From Incurvaria masculella (taxonomy: Eukaryota; Arthropoda; Insecta; Lepidoptera; Incurvariidae): DNA of 64,000 bases. The notes under the pieces were generated by a model. The model was not told where the DNA came from. It made no database searches and worked only from the letters and a program-made list of their open reading frames with translations. The stretch is from assembly GCA_946894095.1 (NCBI GenBank), contig OX335647.2, positions 19,052,001 to 19,116,000 on the forward strand, read 5' to 3'. This document shows, piece after piece, positions 10,389 to 22,190 of the stretch. Every line of letters starts with the position of its first letter. Within the stretch, counting starts at the first letter, position 1. Position numbers and translations under genes: made by a program.

Positions 10389-11128
10389 ATGAGTGAATCT
10401 AATGAAGAAATTCGATACATTTTAAAATTTTACTACAAAAAAGGTAAAAATGCAACGCAAGCCGCGAAAAAAATTTGCGAAGTTTATGGACCTAGTGCAG
10501 TGTCTGTGAGAGTAGCACAAATTTGGTTTAAGCGTTTTCAATCCGGAAATTTTGATGTCAAAGATGCACGTCGCTCTGGTCGCCCTATTACGGATAAAAT
10601 GGATGCCATTTTTGAAAAAGTGGAGCAAGATCGGCATATCAGTAGTTACGACGTAGCTGAAGAACTAGGAATTGACCACAAAACAGTTTTGGCGCATTTG
10701 AAAAAAACTGGGTACACAAAAAAGCTCGATATTTGGGTACCTCACGAGCTCACTGAAAGAAACCTAATGAACCGTGTACTCATTTGTGATTCTTTATTAC
10801 GACGTAATGAAACCGAACCATTTTTGAAGAAGCTGATAACTGGTGATGAAAAGTGGATCACGTACGACAAGAACGTGCGAAAAAGGTCGTGGTCAAAGGC
10901 CGGTCAAGCTTCACAGACTGTGGCGAAACCCGGGTTAACTCGCAACAAGGTGATGCTGTGTGTGTGGTGGGATTGCAAGGGCATTATTCATTATGAGCTG
11001 TTACCACCAGGCAGGACCATCGATTCTGAACTCTACTGCGAACAACTGATGAGATTAAAGCAAGAAGTTGAGAGAAAGCGGCCGGAATTAATCAACAGAA
11101 GGGGTGTGGTTTTTCATCATGATAACGC
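10389..11128 (+). pseudogene. Mariner transposase, 5' part (disrupted)
   Basis: This is the first 245 or so codons of a mariner-family transposase, which cuts and pastes the element through a DDD catalytic site. The N-terminal half (about residues 1-110) has two helix-turn-helix motifs for binding the inverted repeats, with the GRP linker motif (SGRP near residue 58). The catalytic domain begins with TGDEKWI, giving first Asp D153. The second Asp is in HHDNA (D245). The frame has no stop or frameshift until the reading enters foreign sequence at 11129. The ORF then continues by chance to 11240 through inserted DNA, so the last 37 or so codons are not transposase. The remainder of the gene resumes at 12910. 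Confidence 0.93.
11121..11128 (+). repeat. 8-bp target duplication, left copy
   Basis: The sequence GATAACGC is repeated at 12910-12917, flanking the insert. It belongs to the mariner coding sequence (Asp-Asn-Ala codons), so the duplication marks the exact insertion point. Confidence 0.9.
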
Positions 11129-12909
11129 CTTAGATGAAAAAGAATGGATACGGTACCTCCATACTAATGATAGTTCAAAAGCGTTCCTATTTTTAAAAAA
11201 ACTCACACACCCATACTTTTACATGCACACCAAACTCTAATACGTAAAGGGTAAAAGAGCAGGACAAAGGTATAAGGAAATGCATCATGCGAAAAAGTGA
11301 CAAATAGATTCATCTAATCGCGGAAGAATGAAATGAGACAACAATTTCCTTAAATTGAATTAGTTATAGCGTGAGAAACAGGGATGGTGACATTTGTGAC
11401 GTCTGGTCGTAGATATAGTGCAAAATTCATCCTAATCCATCATGACACATCAACGATGCGCGCATGCTAAGCCCTTTGACCAGAATGGCGCGTCAAAACT
11501 AAATTAAAAATGAAAGTGAAAACGGCAGGGTTGCCAAAAATGATCACAAAAATAAATAACATTATATTGTATTATACATAAAAATATTAAGGTTCCGATC
11601 CATAGTTTATTCATATATTCATACAGTTCAGCAAAATCGAACTACGAGTTATCTTAGGCAGAAGATCAGCCTAGCCATTCAGCGGGGGAACGCGGCCTCC
11701 GTCATCGGCACGTTGCCAATTGCGCCGATGATTGAGGAATATTTTAATCTTTAGTTGTGTTTTATTCCTTTTTCTGTATTAATTAATGTATAATAATATA
11801 AAAAAAAAAAAAAATACAAACAATAATTTATACATACTATAAATAAAAAAAATGTTACCGTTTCTTTTATGACTATTTTCAGAGAATCCAAAGTTTCTCA
11901 TAGATGACAAGAGGTTCCTATTTAGTGCTAGTGGTCAGAACAATTAGTACCATGATTGTATTGTTAACAAGGCATCAAATAATCTTTTCGCGAATTTGCA
12001 AGCGGGAAAATGAAAAAAATATTAATGGAATCATTCTTTAAACCATCGTTTTTCTGAGTAAAAATCATCGATATTAAGGATAAATTAATAAAGTCAAATA
12101 TACATAATTTGTAAATATTTCAATCATAAAATAAAATAAACACAAAGAAGGAATCATTAATGTATTGCAAGTATGGGTCAAACATTGCAAAACTAATAAC
12201 ATTGATTATTCTTGAATTGTCCATGTTTGCATTTTATGCATTTAAAAATTTCGTTCAATGCGTTTTAGATGCTAAAAAATAGTCCAAATAATAGTCAGTA
12301 CAGTGTTATGTAAAACCTGTTGATGATTATTGCCGTTCGCCGTAAATGTGTGATGGTATTTTGATAAACCACTAAGTTCTTTCTTTTTACAATTTTTTTA
12401 ATTTCCTTCAAATAGGTTCAGTTTATTACGCTTTTGTCCCTTTGTCGCGGCTTTAATCCCCGGATTGGTTTTAAACGACATTATAAAAAATAATGAACAG
12501 TACGTAGACTATTGTTTTGTGGTAGCCCTACTTGTTTTTAAAATAAAATTTAGTTTAATATACAATACTGAAATGAAAACAAAAATAAAAATCGAACTGA
12601 CAATTTAAGTTTACTTGTGCCAACCCTGTTTGCGCCTTTACAACACATAAAAGGTTTCAGGTCAACTAAACTAAAAATATACTGAATATAGTGATTCCAT
12701 TGCTCTTGTTGTGCTTATTAGTGTTATTTCGACATTTGTCAACCACACAAGACATTTTGAAGGCATTTTGTTGATATTTTGAAATCTTGCCCAACTGACG
12801 CGCATGGATTGACGTTTGACACCGACTGAGAGCATATGAGCTGACTGAGCTTATATTTGACGGACCGTAAAATTTTTTTAGTCCCCTATCCATTCCTTTT
12901 TCATCTAAG
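11129..12909 (-). mobile_element. P-superfamily-like DNA transposon
   Basis: A 1781-bp insert in the mariner gene. The ends are inverted repeats: CTTAGATGAAAAAG, then AATGGATA on the left, and the same with one extra G on the right. It is flanked by the 8-bp duplication GATAACGC. An 8-bp duplication fits the P or hAT superfamilies. The ends do not begin CAG as in hAT, and the 'GATGAAA' near the end resembles P-element ends. On the minus strand, about 155 bp from the right terminus, a THAP-like reading frame starts, as in P-element transposase genes. No further catalytic domain is visible, so the copy is non-autonomous or decayed. Class assignment is by inference from duplication length, ends and the THAP-like fragment. 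Confidence 0.75.
12666..12755 (-). pseudogene. THAP-like domain fragment
   Basis: From an internal ATG the frame begins MSCVVDKCRNN and continues to GITIFSI, then stops after 29 codons. This matches the start of THAP zinc-finger domains (Cys-x4-Cys near the N-terminus, followed by the 'GI(S/T)F..FP' region), the DNA-binding module of P-element transposases and THAP9. The later Cys-x2-His pair and the AVPTIF box are missing, so the fragment is truncated or continues through an intron I cannot identify. The frame is also open upstream to 12893, but that part looks like leader sequence. Confidence 0.6.
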
Positions 12910-13188
12910 GATAACGCTAGACCTCACACATCTTTAGCCACTCAGCAAAAACTAAGAGAGTTTGGCTGGGAGGTGTTAATGCATCCGCCGTATAGTCCTG
13001 ACCTTGCACCTTCAGATTTCCACCTGTTTAGGTCTCTTCAGAATTCTTTAGGCAGTGTCAGGTTAACATCACGAGAGGACTGCCAAAACCACTTGTCGCG
13101 GTATATTGATCAGAAGTCCCAATATTTCTATAGCAATGGGATCATGTCCCTACCTACAAGATGGCAAAATGGTACCTACATACTTTAG
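12910..13188 (+). pseudogene. Mariner transposase, 3' part
   Basis: Continuation of the transposase gene after the insert, in frame from the duplicated GATAACGC codons. It encodes DNARPH, then HPPYSPDLAPSDFHLF, where the third catalytic Asp (the one in PSDFH) lies 35 residues after the HHDN Asp. This gives the D,D34D spacing of true mariners. The C-terminal segment ends at TAG 13186-13188. No internal stop is seen, so the gene was probably intact when the P-like element landed. Total length without the insert would be about 336 residues, close to the family norm of about 345. Confidence 0.9.
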
Positions 13189-13265
13189 TTAAATGTAAAT
13201 AAACCATATTAAAAAATGTTTTGAATTTTCTTAAAAAATGCGAAGAAACTTTTTCCCCAACCTTA

Positions 13266-13532
13266 TATATACATTTTTTAATATTTAAAAGCAATGTTGT
13301 TTGGATATTTGTCTGAAATTTTATAACTGTAAATTAACGAATTTACGTTAATTTTACAGCTATTCAATTCATACACAATATGAAATATGGTTAAAAAGAT
13401 AGTTATCCTTAAATCAATTTCGACATTTATTACTAAATTTAGGAGGATCAAAATCAATGTAAAATATTGAAAATATAAATGTGGTATCTCCAAAGAGTAG
13501 ATGTTAGTAATTAAAAGAGCAGTAAATTAATG
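13266..13532. other. AT-rich, nothing recognised
   Basis: No ORF, RNA or repeat match seen. Confidence 0.35.
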
Positions 13533-13760
13533 TAAGGCGTGGCCGAGTGGAAATAACTCATTTCAAACTCCTTTCATGAATGGTCCAAATCTTCTTAGCA
13601 CAGGGAGGCATGGGAGAGCAGATTACTTATGTCAATCCTCCAGTCATACGGCTCATAGTTTATGGGCCCGGAGCCTTGCTTTTCATGCCAGAGAACTGGT
13701 TTCAATCCCAGCCCTCTTCTTGCATACTTTTCAATTCTGTTTCTGAATTGGAAGTCACAA
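13533..13760 (+). mobile_element. tRNA-derived SINE, diverged type
   Basis: The A-box-like 'gcgtggccgagtgg' near 13539 and the B-box-like 'ggtttcaatcccagccctc' near 13699 are both present. A second head-like piece ('ggcccggagccttgc') lies between them. The arrangement suggests a degenerate or dimeric tRNA-headed SINE related to the family at 43663-43990. The tail is not recognisable. It is not a tRNA gene, because the arms do not pair at tRNA spacing. Confidence 0.5.
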
Positions 13761-16624
13761 ATAGGAGCTGTTTCATCGTTCAGAATTTCTAATATTGACC
13801 GTAACTGATATTGATTTCAATATCATTTTGAAGAGCGTAATATTATCTACCAATTTAGTGGAGGTTATGTTTAACTTTTTAAATGTTCGTTAACGAAACA
13901 ATTAAAATACCGATAAACATCACATTTCGAAAGATTTAGTCCGAGCTGCTCTTCCTAATGTCTAGTTATCTCGTTTCAATCACAAAAATTGGTCGAAAAT
14001 GTTTAGGGATAAGGATGGTCTTAAAAGTGACGGTGCTTGTGTTTTAATTAGTTAATTAAAGATTTAAAATAAAATATTATTTCAAAGTTGATTATGTTTC
14101 GTTGTTCTTATACGTAAAAGGTTGAGTTTTTTATTGCACTTCTTTTTCGAATAAATTCACATCCATGAAGTTAGCGAGCTCAAATGTTCATTCACCATAA
14201 CAAAGCATTTTTTTACAAAAAGTTTATAGAAACCTCAATGCATGTTTAAATTTTTGCGAAATCATGAAAAAAAATGCTTTCAAACATAATACTTACATGG
14301 AAAGTTATGACTAAAGTATATAATCTTATATTAATTATGAAAATGCAGTTCAGAAACAAGCAAATATACGGGGTCAAGCTAAATAAAATAGTTTAAAGTA
14401 TTATTTTTACACTCATTTGCTATAAATGTTGCTGTTACCTTATCAATCAAACCTAATTACCTCCCAAATTGCACAATCAACACAATTCCTGTCGAAAACA
14501 ATAAAAAAATACATATCACTATAAATCAATGGCTAACATAAATACTGCTTTTCCCACATCATAAGACCTTATGCTGCCTATTCCTAAAAACAATAAAGAA
14601 CAATGGTCGACAAAAACATCGCCGTGAGCAACATCGCCTACCAGAAAACAACTGCCAATGATCTATCGATTTCGATGCGTGCGGATGCGCACGATAGTTC
14701 AACTCGATTTCGTTTCAGTGAATTTTGTTTTGTTTTTTTTTTCAATATTCGTCCACGATTGACGGAGAAATCGGTGAACGGACATAAAATTACAGAAAGC
14801 CGAATGTAGAACCTCCCCCTTTTGTGAAGTCGATAAAAACCTATCCACGTCGCTTAAACATTTAGTGGCATCGGTCTGAGACTCTTCTGAAAAATCATGT
14901 TGCATATTCGCTGGTTACATTTATAGCGAGTCGTACCAACGTATGACATTTTAGATAAAAAAAAAATCTTTTTTTTCAAATAAAATTGGCAAACATTACG
15001 ACATACCTAAAGGCGTAACTTAAATATGTAATATTCAATAGCACTACAGCGATATTGTAGGTCCTAAACCACCTCTTTGCTCTTGGCATGTGCTGGCTTT
15101 GATTATTCCATTCTTGTTGTTATTCCATGCATTGAGTGTCGATTTTAAAGTATCCAATCAACAATCGAAAAGCAGTTCTGTTTCATGAATTTTGATATTT
15201 TTAATAAAACTGTATAGATGGCAGTACCTTTTTTTTTAATTTCTAATTTATTTATTACACCACCAGCAAATTATAATATAACCAAAATAATACACACATG
15301 TATTATTATCAGTAAAGTTTATAAGAATTAAATGGTTGTCATATTATATCATAGATGGCACAGCACCGGCGATTTAAGGAGAACAGAACAATCAATGTAA
15401 TTTCATTTTCAATCCTTTTATTCCTTATTCTGTTTTGGTTTGCAAGAGAGAAGGGTCTGCATAAGGTTTAATTCGTGTGTCTATGATGTTACATTTTAGG
15501 ATTAATAAACTTGACGTTTTCTTTGTTTGGTTATATGACTACCTTAAAGCTATGGCTATCTCATTATCGATCAATCGTATGTAGTTCCAATGCTTGCCGA
15601 GGAACTTGATATAATCGATTGTAGATCGTAAAGTATTTGCTATATGGTTGAGTATCTAACGGCGCTTCCCAGTGAAGTGAGCCCGGATAAGAGAAACGGA
15701 TCGAGAAGCGATATACATAAATAATATCAATCACAAATCAACAGTGACAGGGCGTCCAGCCCTACGCGAATGGAACATAATTGCCAAGTGCGTTCGTCTG
15801 CATTATCATTACTTGATATTATTTATGACGATTAGGTTTTTTTTTGGAAATGTATAAATCGATCCGGGTTGGTTATAAGAATGCAGGATTTATTACTAAT
15901 GAGCATTCAATGTAAGGGCATTAGAAATGTAATTGCAAGTTAATAAATATATTTGTATTGTTGTGACTGTGGTAAAATTGCTCCAAGTGAAAAGATAAAT
16001 ATATTTTTGAAAACGGTCCAGCATTGATTTAGCATAACAAAATTTTCATATTTCCTTGATATTTTAACAATAACCCATATATTCTGTCTCTATTTATTTA
16101 CGTTCACCGATGTAAATAGTAAACGTAACAATAAATACTTAACAATTATAGATTTTTTATATGACTTAAGAAAAGTAAAGAATTAAAGCAAAAGTAAAAT
16201 AACTATTTTTTTTCTGAATTATGTACATAATTTATTAGTAAATAAGTTTATTTATTGTATTTGGTTCGTAAAGGTGTTGATTGTTCTCTTTTTCGGTTTA
16301 TTAGTAGTTACATACAAAATTTAATCTTCGTCTATTCGGTGGAAATCATCTTTTACATGAAATCGAAATAGGTTTTCATTATAAATTACCGATATGGTAA
16401 CCATTTGGTTTTTTTTTTGGGCTTATATATATCTCAATACAGTAATGCAATATAAATATGTTTCGAGAAATAATGTTTCAAGGTGATTCGATACGCCCGC
16501 TGCATCTTCAACAACACCTAAATAGAAGGCACTGGCTATGAAAAGTTGGAAAATAAAGTTTACATATACTATACACATGCGGAATCCTCAACACATTCCA
16601 ACTGTTCTGTGATTTATACATAAT
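13761..16624. other. Gene-free AT-rich stretch
   Basis: Long AT-rich interval. Opposed ORFs at 14603-14809 (+) and 14699-14905 (-) overlap each other and show no family feature. 15640-15790 has mixed composition. No tRNA, rRNA or clear repeat is seen. Confidence 0.4.
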
Positions 16625-16790
16625 ACTAGCTCGGGTCAATTTCTCGAAAACAGAAGGTGAGTACCCAGTAGGTGGCGACCTACCGGGTCAAATTGTCCGG
16701 GTCCCTGGAACACAGACACAAAAAAATCATCTAAATCGGTTCAGCCGTTTAGGTGGAGATCAGTGACATACGGTTATGAAAAAGAATTTA
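16625..16790 (+). repeat. Lepidopteran 'atcggttcagccgttt' repeat
   Basis: Contains 'tagctcgggtcaatttctcg', 'gtccctggaacacagac' and 'catctaaatcggttcagccg', then 'tttaggtggagatcagtgac'. The phrase 'aaatcggttcagccgttt' is characteristic of a widespread short interspersed repeat in moths and butterflies. The copy is degenerate and non-coding. Confidence 0.55.
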
Positions 16791-19239
16791 ATTTTTTTTT
16801 TTATTTTAGGTAAAGAAGATAGTTTTCAAAAGATTTATCAATACAAAACTCCCCATGCGTTTACTTATTTCGAAAAGTAATGTGAACGTAATCCAATTTT
16901 TTGGGTGCAATGGTTATCTAGGTGTGTTAGCAATACGAGTATTTATTATAATTAATATAACAGTTGAGGGTTAAGCGGACATACATTTGTAAAACTAGGT
17001 TGATGCGTATTGATACAATAAAACCATTAAACTTTTCCGATTATTGCGCCATCTAGAATTTGTTGAAGATGTAGCGATAGTTCCAAATAACCGATAACCA
17101 GTAAGAGAACATTTGTGTTTGTAGGTACGTCTCTAAAAAATGGTAAGACCGGTTCTGATATGAACATAAGTCGATTAATATATGTTTATTTTTAAAAAGT
17201 CCGCAAAAAAATATTTTTTAATAACTGTATCCAATAAATCTGAATTTGCTGCAGATATCATACGTACGAAAATGTGTTCTTAAATTTCTCCTTTTAGCGT
17301 TCGCCATAGAAAATTTTGCCACTGAATTTGTCATGAATTGTTTCCGTATTATGTGTTCTTGAAAACAATGTTTGTTGTTGTTCAGCGATGTTTTTGCTAT
17401 AGGTTTACTGCGTTTAGTTTCGCTTAATGTATATGGATAATACATAGAGCGAACCGCCTAATTTACACTAAGCATCGTGAAAAGTGAAAACGAACCATAT
17501 TTAATGTATCTTATACGCCATTAATTGAGAGTAACGAAAGCATAAAATTCCCATAGTCTCCGCTTTATTCGCCGCCGACAACGATTGCATACGAAGCACC
17601 GATTGTTGTGAGCTGCTAGATAGTGCTCGTAGATTCCAGATAGAGATCTGCTATTGTAATGAAGGATGCCATATATCAAGAGGAATAGCGTAAAGACCCT
17701 TCGCTGCAACGCATAGAGAGGCGTTGCCGTCACATTAAAACGAACTGTTGTATGTCCGTCTGGGAAAAATATTTCGATGCGACGTTTTTGTTTGTTTCGT
17801 ATTGCTGCTAAGACAACAAGTTGGAATAATATCAGTGGTACCACAATATAGTTTAACTGAAATATTTGTGTAATGTTTACATTTTTATTTCATCTAGTAA
17901 AATAATTCTAGGAAAATAATTTTAAATCAATTTAATTAAACATATTTCAGTCTCATTTCAAATGAATCGCTTTCAAGGGTATTATTATTCAACTTCAAGA
18001 AAATTTCAGTTTATATCCAGCTGAAAGGCGGTCATAAAATATAAGTCAATAATGATTAAAAGTATGAAACGTATAATTAATTATGTAGAAAGGCAGTAGG
18101 TACGGATTTTTTATGAATATTAAAGGTTCTTTTAAATTAAATTCCTTCGAAAACATCGAAACAGATGATAAAGATCGCGTGAAGATATTTAAGGACAATT
18201 CATTTCTTTTCTACTCCTTTCCTCTCATCACCTCGACCCAGAAACCACACCACGTCGACTCTCACAGGTTCACAGCACCGATCGAATGATTTCAGCGTTG
18301 TCTGTTCGGATTGTGGACTGACCGCGTCTGACTGTACACACTATCTCGGTATGGTTCGGGTCCGGTGTGTGATGGGCAGCGCGGGGGTGTGTCCTGTCTG
18401 TATTTATTGCGTCCAGGGCGAGCCGCGGGCCATGCCTTCGTGAGCAACCTTTTACATAAATCCTCGCTAGAAGCCATAACTTGTGGCGACCAACCCCTTG
18501 GCATGGCTCATGAAAACGCGGCAGATTGAAAGTGCAAAAGATTAAGTAGGTAGCATCAGAAGCGTGGACAGGCTATATTTTGATGACCTGCGGAATATTG
18601 TTGAAAAGTGGTCATTGTAGCGGCCGTCACAGTAAGCCTCTCAGGAAAGTATTGATTACTCAGTAATATTTTGACAATTTTAATTTCTTAAAATAAAAAA
18701 AAAACTGCGAACATACTTTATAAAAATAAATGGATTCGCACTTTACATGGAATTAAAAAGAAATTTTGACGCAACCACATTAATAACATTAATCACATCC
18801 ATGTTGTGACTAACACCAGCATAAGTTAAATAAGTTTTCGTACCTGTACAATATGTGCTATTTTTTTCCGCAAATCGTTTGGTAAATTATCACCAATAAT
18901 AGAGAAACAATTACCATTAAAAATACCACCGCACTGAATAAAATATTTTCGAAAAGATGGTAAAGATCCGTCAATCGTGCTCAAACTAAGTTTTAGTACT
19001 GGCATGGCACCCACGTCTTTCGGGAATGCACCTAGGTAAAGGCAAATACTAGGAAAGGCAAATACGTGACAGCATAATGAAATGAAAATCATACTTCTTT
19101 ACCTTAAAATTGAATTTATATTATATTTTTTTATTCATTTTAATGAATAGCTCACGCCTCGTCTCGTATGAGTTGATCATTGGCTTTACACCATCGTCTA
19201 ATCCACAGACTTAGATTATGAGCACAGCTCTATAGTCTA
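16791..19239. other. Gene-free; CpG-rich block 18280-18500
   Basis: No recognisable gene. A 107-codon minus-strand ORF at 17521-17844 has two hydrophobic stretches and a CxxC pair but matches no family I know. A 75-codon ORF on the same strand follows at 17218-17445. 18280-18500 is GC- and CpG-rich ('gcagcgcgggggtgtg') and may be regulatory. Confidence 0.35.
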
Positions 19240-19281
19240 AACCATAGCATCTAAGCATGCGCGCGCATGCTAGGTCTATGG
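19240..19281. repeat. Hairpin with alternating CG core
   Basis: The core 'agcatgcgcgcgcatgct' (19254-19271) is a perfect 18-bp palindrome made largely of alternating purine-pyrimidine, a Z-DNA-prone pattern. It is embedded in wider inverted arms 'accatag' and 'ctatggt'. It may be the centre of a foldback repeat. Confidence 0.75.
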
Positions 19282-19349
19282 TCTAAACCTTGTCACCGCA
19301 AACCGGAAATCGGGTAAAAATTGGAAAATCCAAGAGCCTGGCCCCAGAG

Positions 19350-19672
19350 TGGTCAGTCCGAGTTCTCACCTAAATAGGCGTTTACGGAACTTCGAAGTAA
19401 CGTTAAAACGTCAAACCCCATACAAGTTGTTACTACTTATTCTGTGGTTTTATTTCTTAAAGTTGTCAAAATCCGATTTGTATGAAAACGCGGAGTCGGC
19501 GTAAACGGCAACGTCAACGTATTTGCGGCGACGGAGCGTAAACTGTCTAAATCAAACTCGGACGCGCAAATGTTAGTTCGCTTAACGCCCACTGCGCGCG
19601 CTCTTAAATTTCTCCATACATTTGAAAACGCTAGTCGATCGGTTTGGCGTAAACGTTAATGGGACTAGGGAA
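19350..19672 (-). mobile_element. Palindromic-end MITE, copy 2
   Basis: Opposite-orientation copy of the element at 5948-6243. It has 'gttctcacctaaataggcg' on the left, 'gcggagtcggcgtaaacgg', 'actgcgcgcgctctt', 'ttgaaaacgctagtcgatcg', and a degraded right end 'ggcgtaaacgttaatggga'. It keeps the middle segment 'catacaagttgttactac' and 'tattctgtggttttatttc', which copy 1 lacks and copy 3 has. Confidence 0.75.
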
Positions 19673-21304
19673 TCTGTTACTAAAACGTTTATAGTTATTA
19701 TCGTCTGGCAAATTCAACTAGATCATGTACATTGTGCAAAAACATCTGAGATTCAAATCAGTATAAGAAAGTGTTTCTATAGCTGAATTGCCCATGCTAT
19801 ATGCGCGAATGAAACTTACAAAACTCTACCTAAATCTACCATAGAAGCACAACAACCGAGCAGGTACCTTTGCATGATGCGAGCAGGAAGATGAATATAT
19901 TTAAAAGGTAAAATTTTAAACGTGTTTCTAAAATGCATGTGCATAATGTTGTTGCATTATTTAATTCCAATCGGCCAGTACGACTGTCCCTGAATGACGA
20001 GATGAAAACACGCCATAAAAAAGTTTGTCATTGTTGAACCCTTATACCAGCGATAACCGATACACTGATCCACTGAATGAATGCAACCCAGCTGCATCGT
20101 GATTATGTAATGCAATGAGTTTCTACCTATACACATACAACTCTAGCTTCTCGAGCCAATCGTTTCTTATCTTTGCCCCGCCCCCACATCCGTCACTGCA
20201 CCGCGCCGGCCGCAGACAACGGACAATATAAATTAAGGGGTTCACGGACTTTTTTATTTTATTCTTCACTCAATCTGCCCTCAATGAAATATTGGATTAG
20301 GTGTCCGTTTGGTTCGATAAAAACGGATTCTCGGTGCCCGATTCTAAATCAGTGTTTCCATCGGCAAAGTTAATTAAACGGGTGAGCTGCTTTCATTATG
20401 GCTGGCCACATGATCAGCTCCAAGCATATTTCTTTGTGCAACAGTATTTTCGGAAAGAAAGGTAACATTCTCATTATACAGGGTATTCGGAACATCGACC
20501 AAAATTTTTTTTGTGTGAAATCTTTTGTCAAATTTCACGTGGTATAGAAATACGATTTTTTCTTTAATTTTTAAAATTGCCAAAATTGCAAAAAATTGCA
20601 GCTTTAAGCCCTTGCAACATTTTTATTCCTTTTCATCACGTAGACATCCTGTGTCCAGTAACATTAAAAATATAATTGGAGGGGGGGGGGGGGTTCAATC
20701 TTCAAAAAAATAAAGCGCTAGAGAGGTTGTGAACCTGCGGCTTCACATTTCACGTGAGTCATACTTCCGAAATTCTAAATCCAAGCATTGTGCGCTTGAG
20801 TGAACACCAATAAATTTACGTGGCCACAACAAAATGTACTCTTATCGCGTCCACAACACGAAATCACTTCACATAAGGCATAATTTATTGGCGAAAGGCA
20901 TCGTGTCCGAAAAGCTTACTTGTGTCAGAAGTTTGAGCGCTAAATCATAGTCCCTATCAGGCGTGCGCAGACCGGGAGGGGGGGCGGGAGGGGGAGAGGG
21001 CGCTGTGTCCAGCGGCGACCCAGCACTATCTACATAAGGCTCGATTCTGTGCCCTGACTGACCCCCTAATATATGGCCTCTGAAATCTTTCGGAGGAAAA
21101 TATACGATTTTTTAAACCTCTAATGTAACACAGTACATTTTGAAATCGGATTGACGACGATAGCTTACAGGACTTCTGGTTCCACCCTGAGCGAAGCGAG
21201 GTATACAATTTAAGTAGTAGTAATTTAATTTCTGAGAATACTCCTCGAACTTGTTAGGTATATATCACACATATTTATCAACAGGTTATTTGGGCCTACT
21301 GTTG
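19673..21304. other. Gene-free; G-rich tracts
   Basis: No gene recognised. It contains a 13-G run at 20681-20693 and a G4-prone purine tract at 20973-21001. Short ORFs here have no family features. Confidence 0.4.
20973..21001 (+). other. G-quadruplex-prone tract
   Basis: Runs of three or more G separated by single bases ('gggaggggggg', c, 'gggagggggagaggg'), enough for an intramolecular G-quadruplex on the plus strand. Confidence 0.6.
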
Positions 21305-21500
21305 TTAAAGTTGTTTTTTATGCTTCCATTCCGAAAGGGTGCCAAACGGAACTAAGTCTCCGCTGTTCGTCTGTCCTTATGTCACAGACCTGTATCTCAT
21401 GAACCGTATTAGGTAGACAGTTGAAATTTTCACCAAGTGTATTTCTGAGTACTACAAAAAATATAAAAAATCAAAAACAAATAAAAAATAAGTCACTTAT
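21305..21500 (+). repeat. Degenerate 'agggttccgtaccc' family copy
   Basis: 'tatgcttccattccgaaagg', 'gccaaacggaac', 'taagtctccgctgttcgtc', 'tgtccttatgtcacagacc' and 'tatctcatgaaccg' follow the order of the well-known lepidopteran repeat better preserved at 60244-60440. Non-coding. Confidence 0.6.
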
Positions 21501-21974
21501 GTGTGAAACGAATTTGGCTGAGTGACAATAACTCGTGTTACTATTTAAACAGAAATCTAACAAAATTTTTGCGAACATGACAAATGTTTATTATTTATTT
21601 TCTTTATTCTGGTGACACTGAAGCATTTTATATTAACAAAGTGAGCGTATGGTAATTCATACTTTCAGTTCTCTGGACGGTGACTGTGACGGCCGCTATC
21701 GCCGAATTGGTATTGTCCCTGCGATCGTATCTCCGAAACTACAATATATTTTTACTTAATTACGAAATGTCGAAATTTCATTTCATTAGGCCGAAGATCA
21801 CTAAATTACACAAAAGTCTTACGGAATAATATGGTACGTGGGCCAAAGTAAATTGCAGTTTGATAGCAGAACGTTGCATGAGAACCCGACATTATGTAAC
21901 GTTTCTTATCGCTAGAGCACCATAGATCTAGCATAGCGCGCTGTGCTTACATTTTAAGCCTTTGACAGCCATAA
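21501..21974. other. No recognised feature
   Basis: AT-rich to mixed sequence. No gene or repeat identified. Confidence 0.3.
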
Positions 21975-22190
21975 ATAAATAGGAAGGAGATATGCCATGC
22001 AAACATAGGCGCAAACGTATTGGATGGTTTCTGTTGGTGGGAAATTACTTGAACGGATTTTAGAGCACTTTCGCGACCGGTATCGACGTTTCAACTGTGT
22101 GGCATACGACGCGCCGCCACCGGATTCCCATACAATAATGTGGCCACTTTGACCATACAGCGGAGTCGCAATATCGAGTGCATGCCACCT
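21975..22190 (+). repeat. Dispersed repeat 'ggagatgtgccat', copy 2
   Basis: Shares 'ggaaggagatatgccat' and 'gcaaacataggcgcaaacg' with 3546-3700. It also shares 'tgtgtggcatacgacgcgcc', 'gccaccggattcccatac', 'cggagtcg' and 'gcatgccac' with 57985-58280. This is the most complete of the three copies. No coding capacity is seen. Confidence 0.6.

Larger units (their letters stand above)
10205..13265 (+). mobile_element. Mariner transposon with nested insertion
   Basis: The left end 'taggtcggggaaaaag', then 'tcttttcgcatt', and the right end 'aatgcgaagaaactttttcc', then 'ccaacctta', are inverted repeats. TA dinucleotides flank the ends. This and the D,D34D transposase inside identify a Tc1/mariner element of the mariner group. 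Without the 1.78-kb insert (11129-12909) and one 8-bp duplication, the element would be about 1.27 kb, the usual mariner size. Because the gene is split, this copy cannot make transposase, but the ends look usable in trans. Confidence 0.93.

Noticed and set aside
17521..17844. 107-codon minus-strand ORF with a hydrophobic start and a CxxC pair
   Set aside because: No family recognised, no splice or start context I can defend, and single ORFs of this size are expected by chance in 64 kb.
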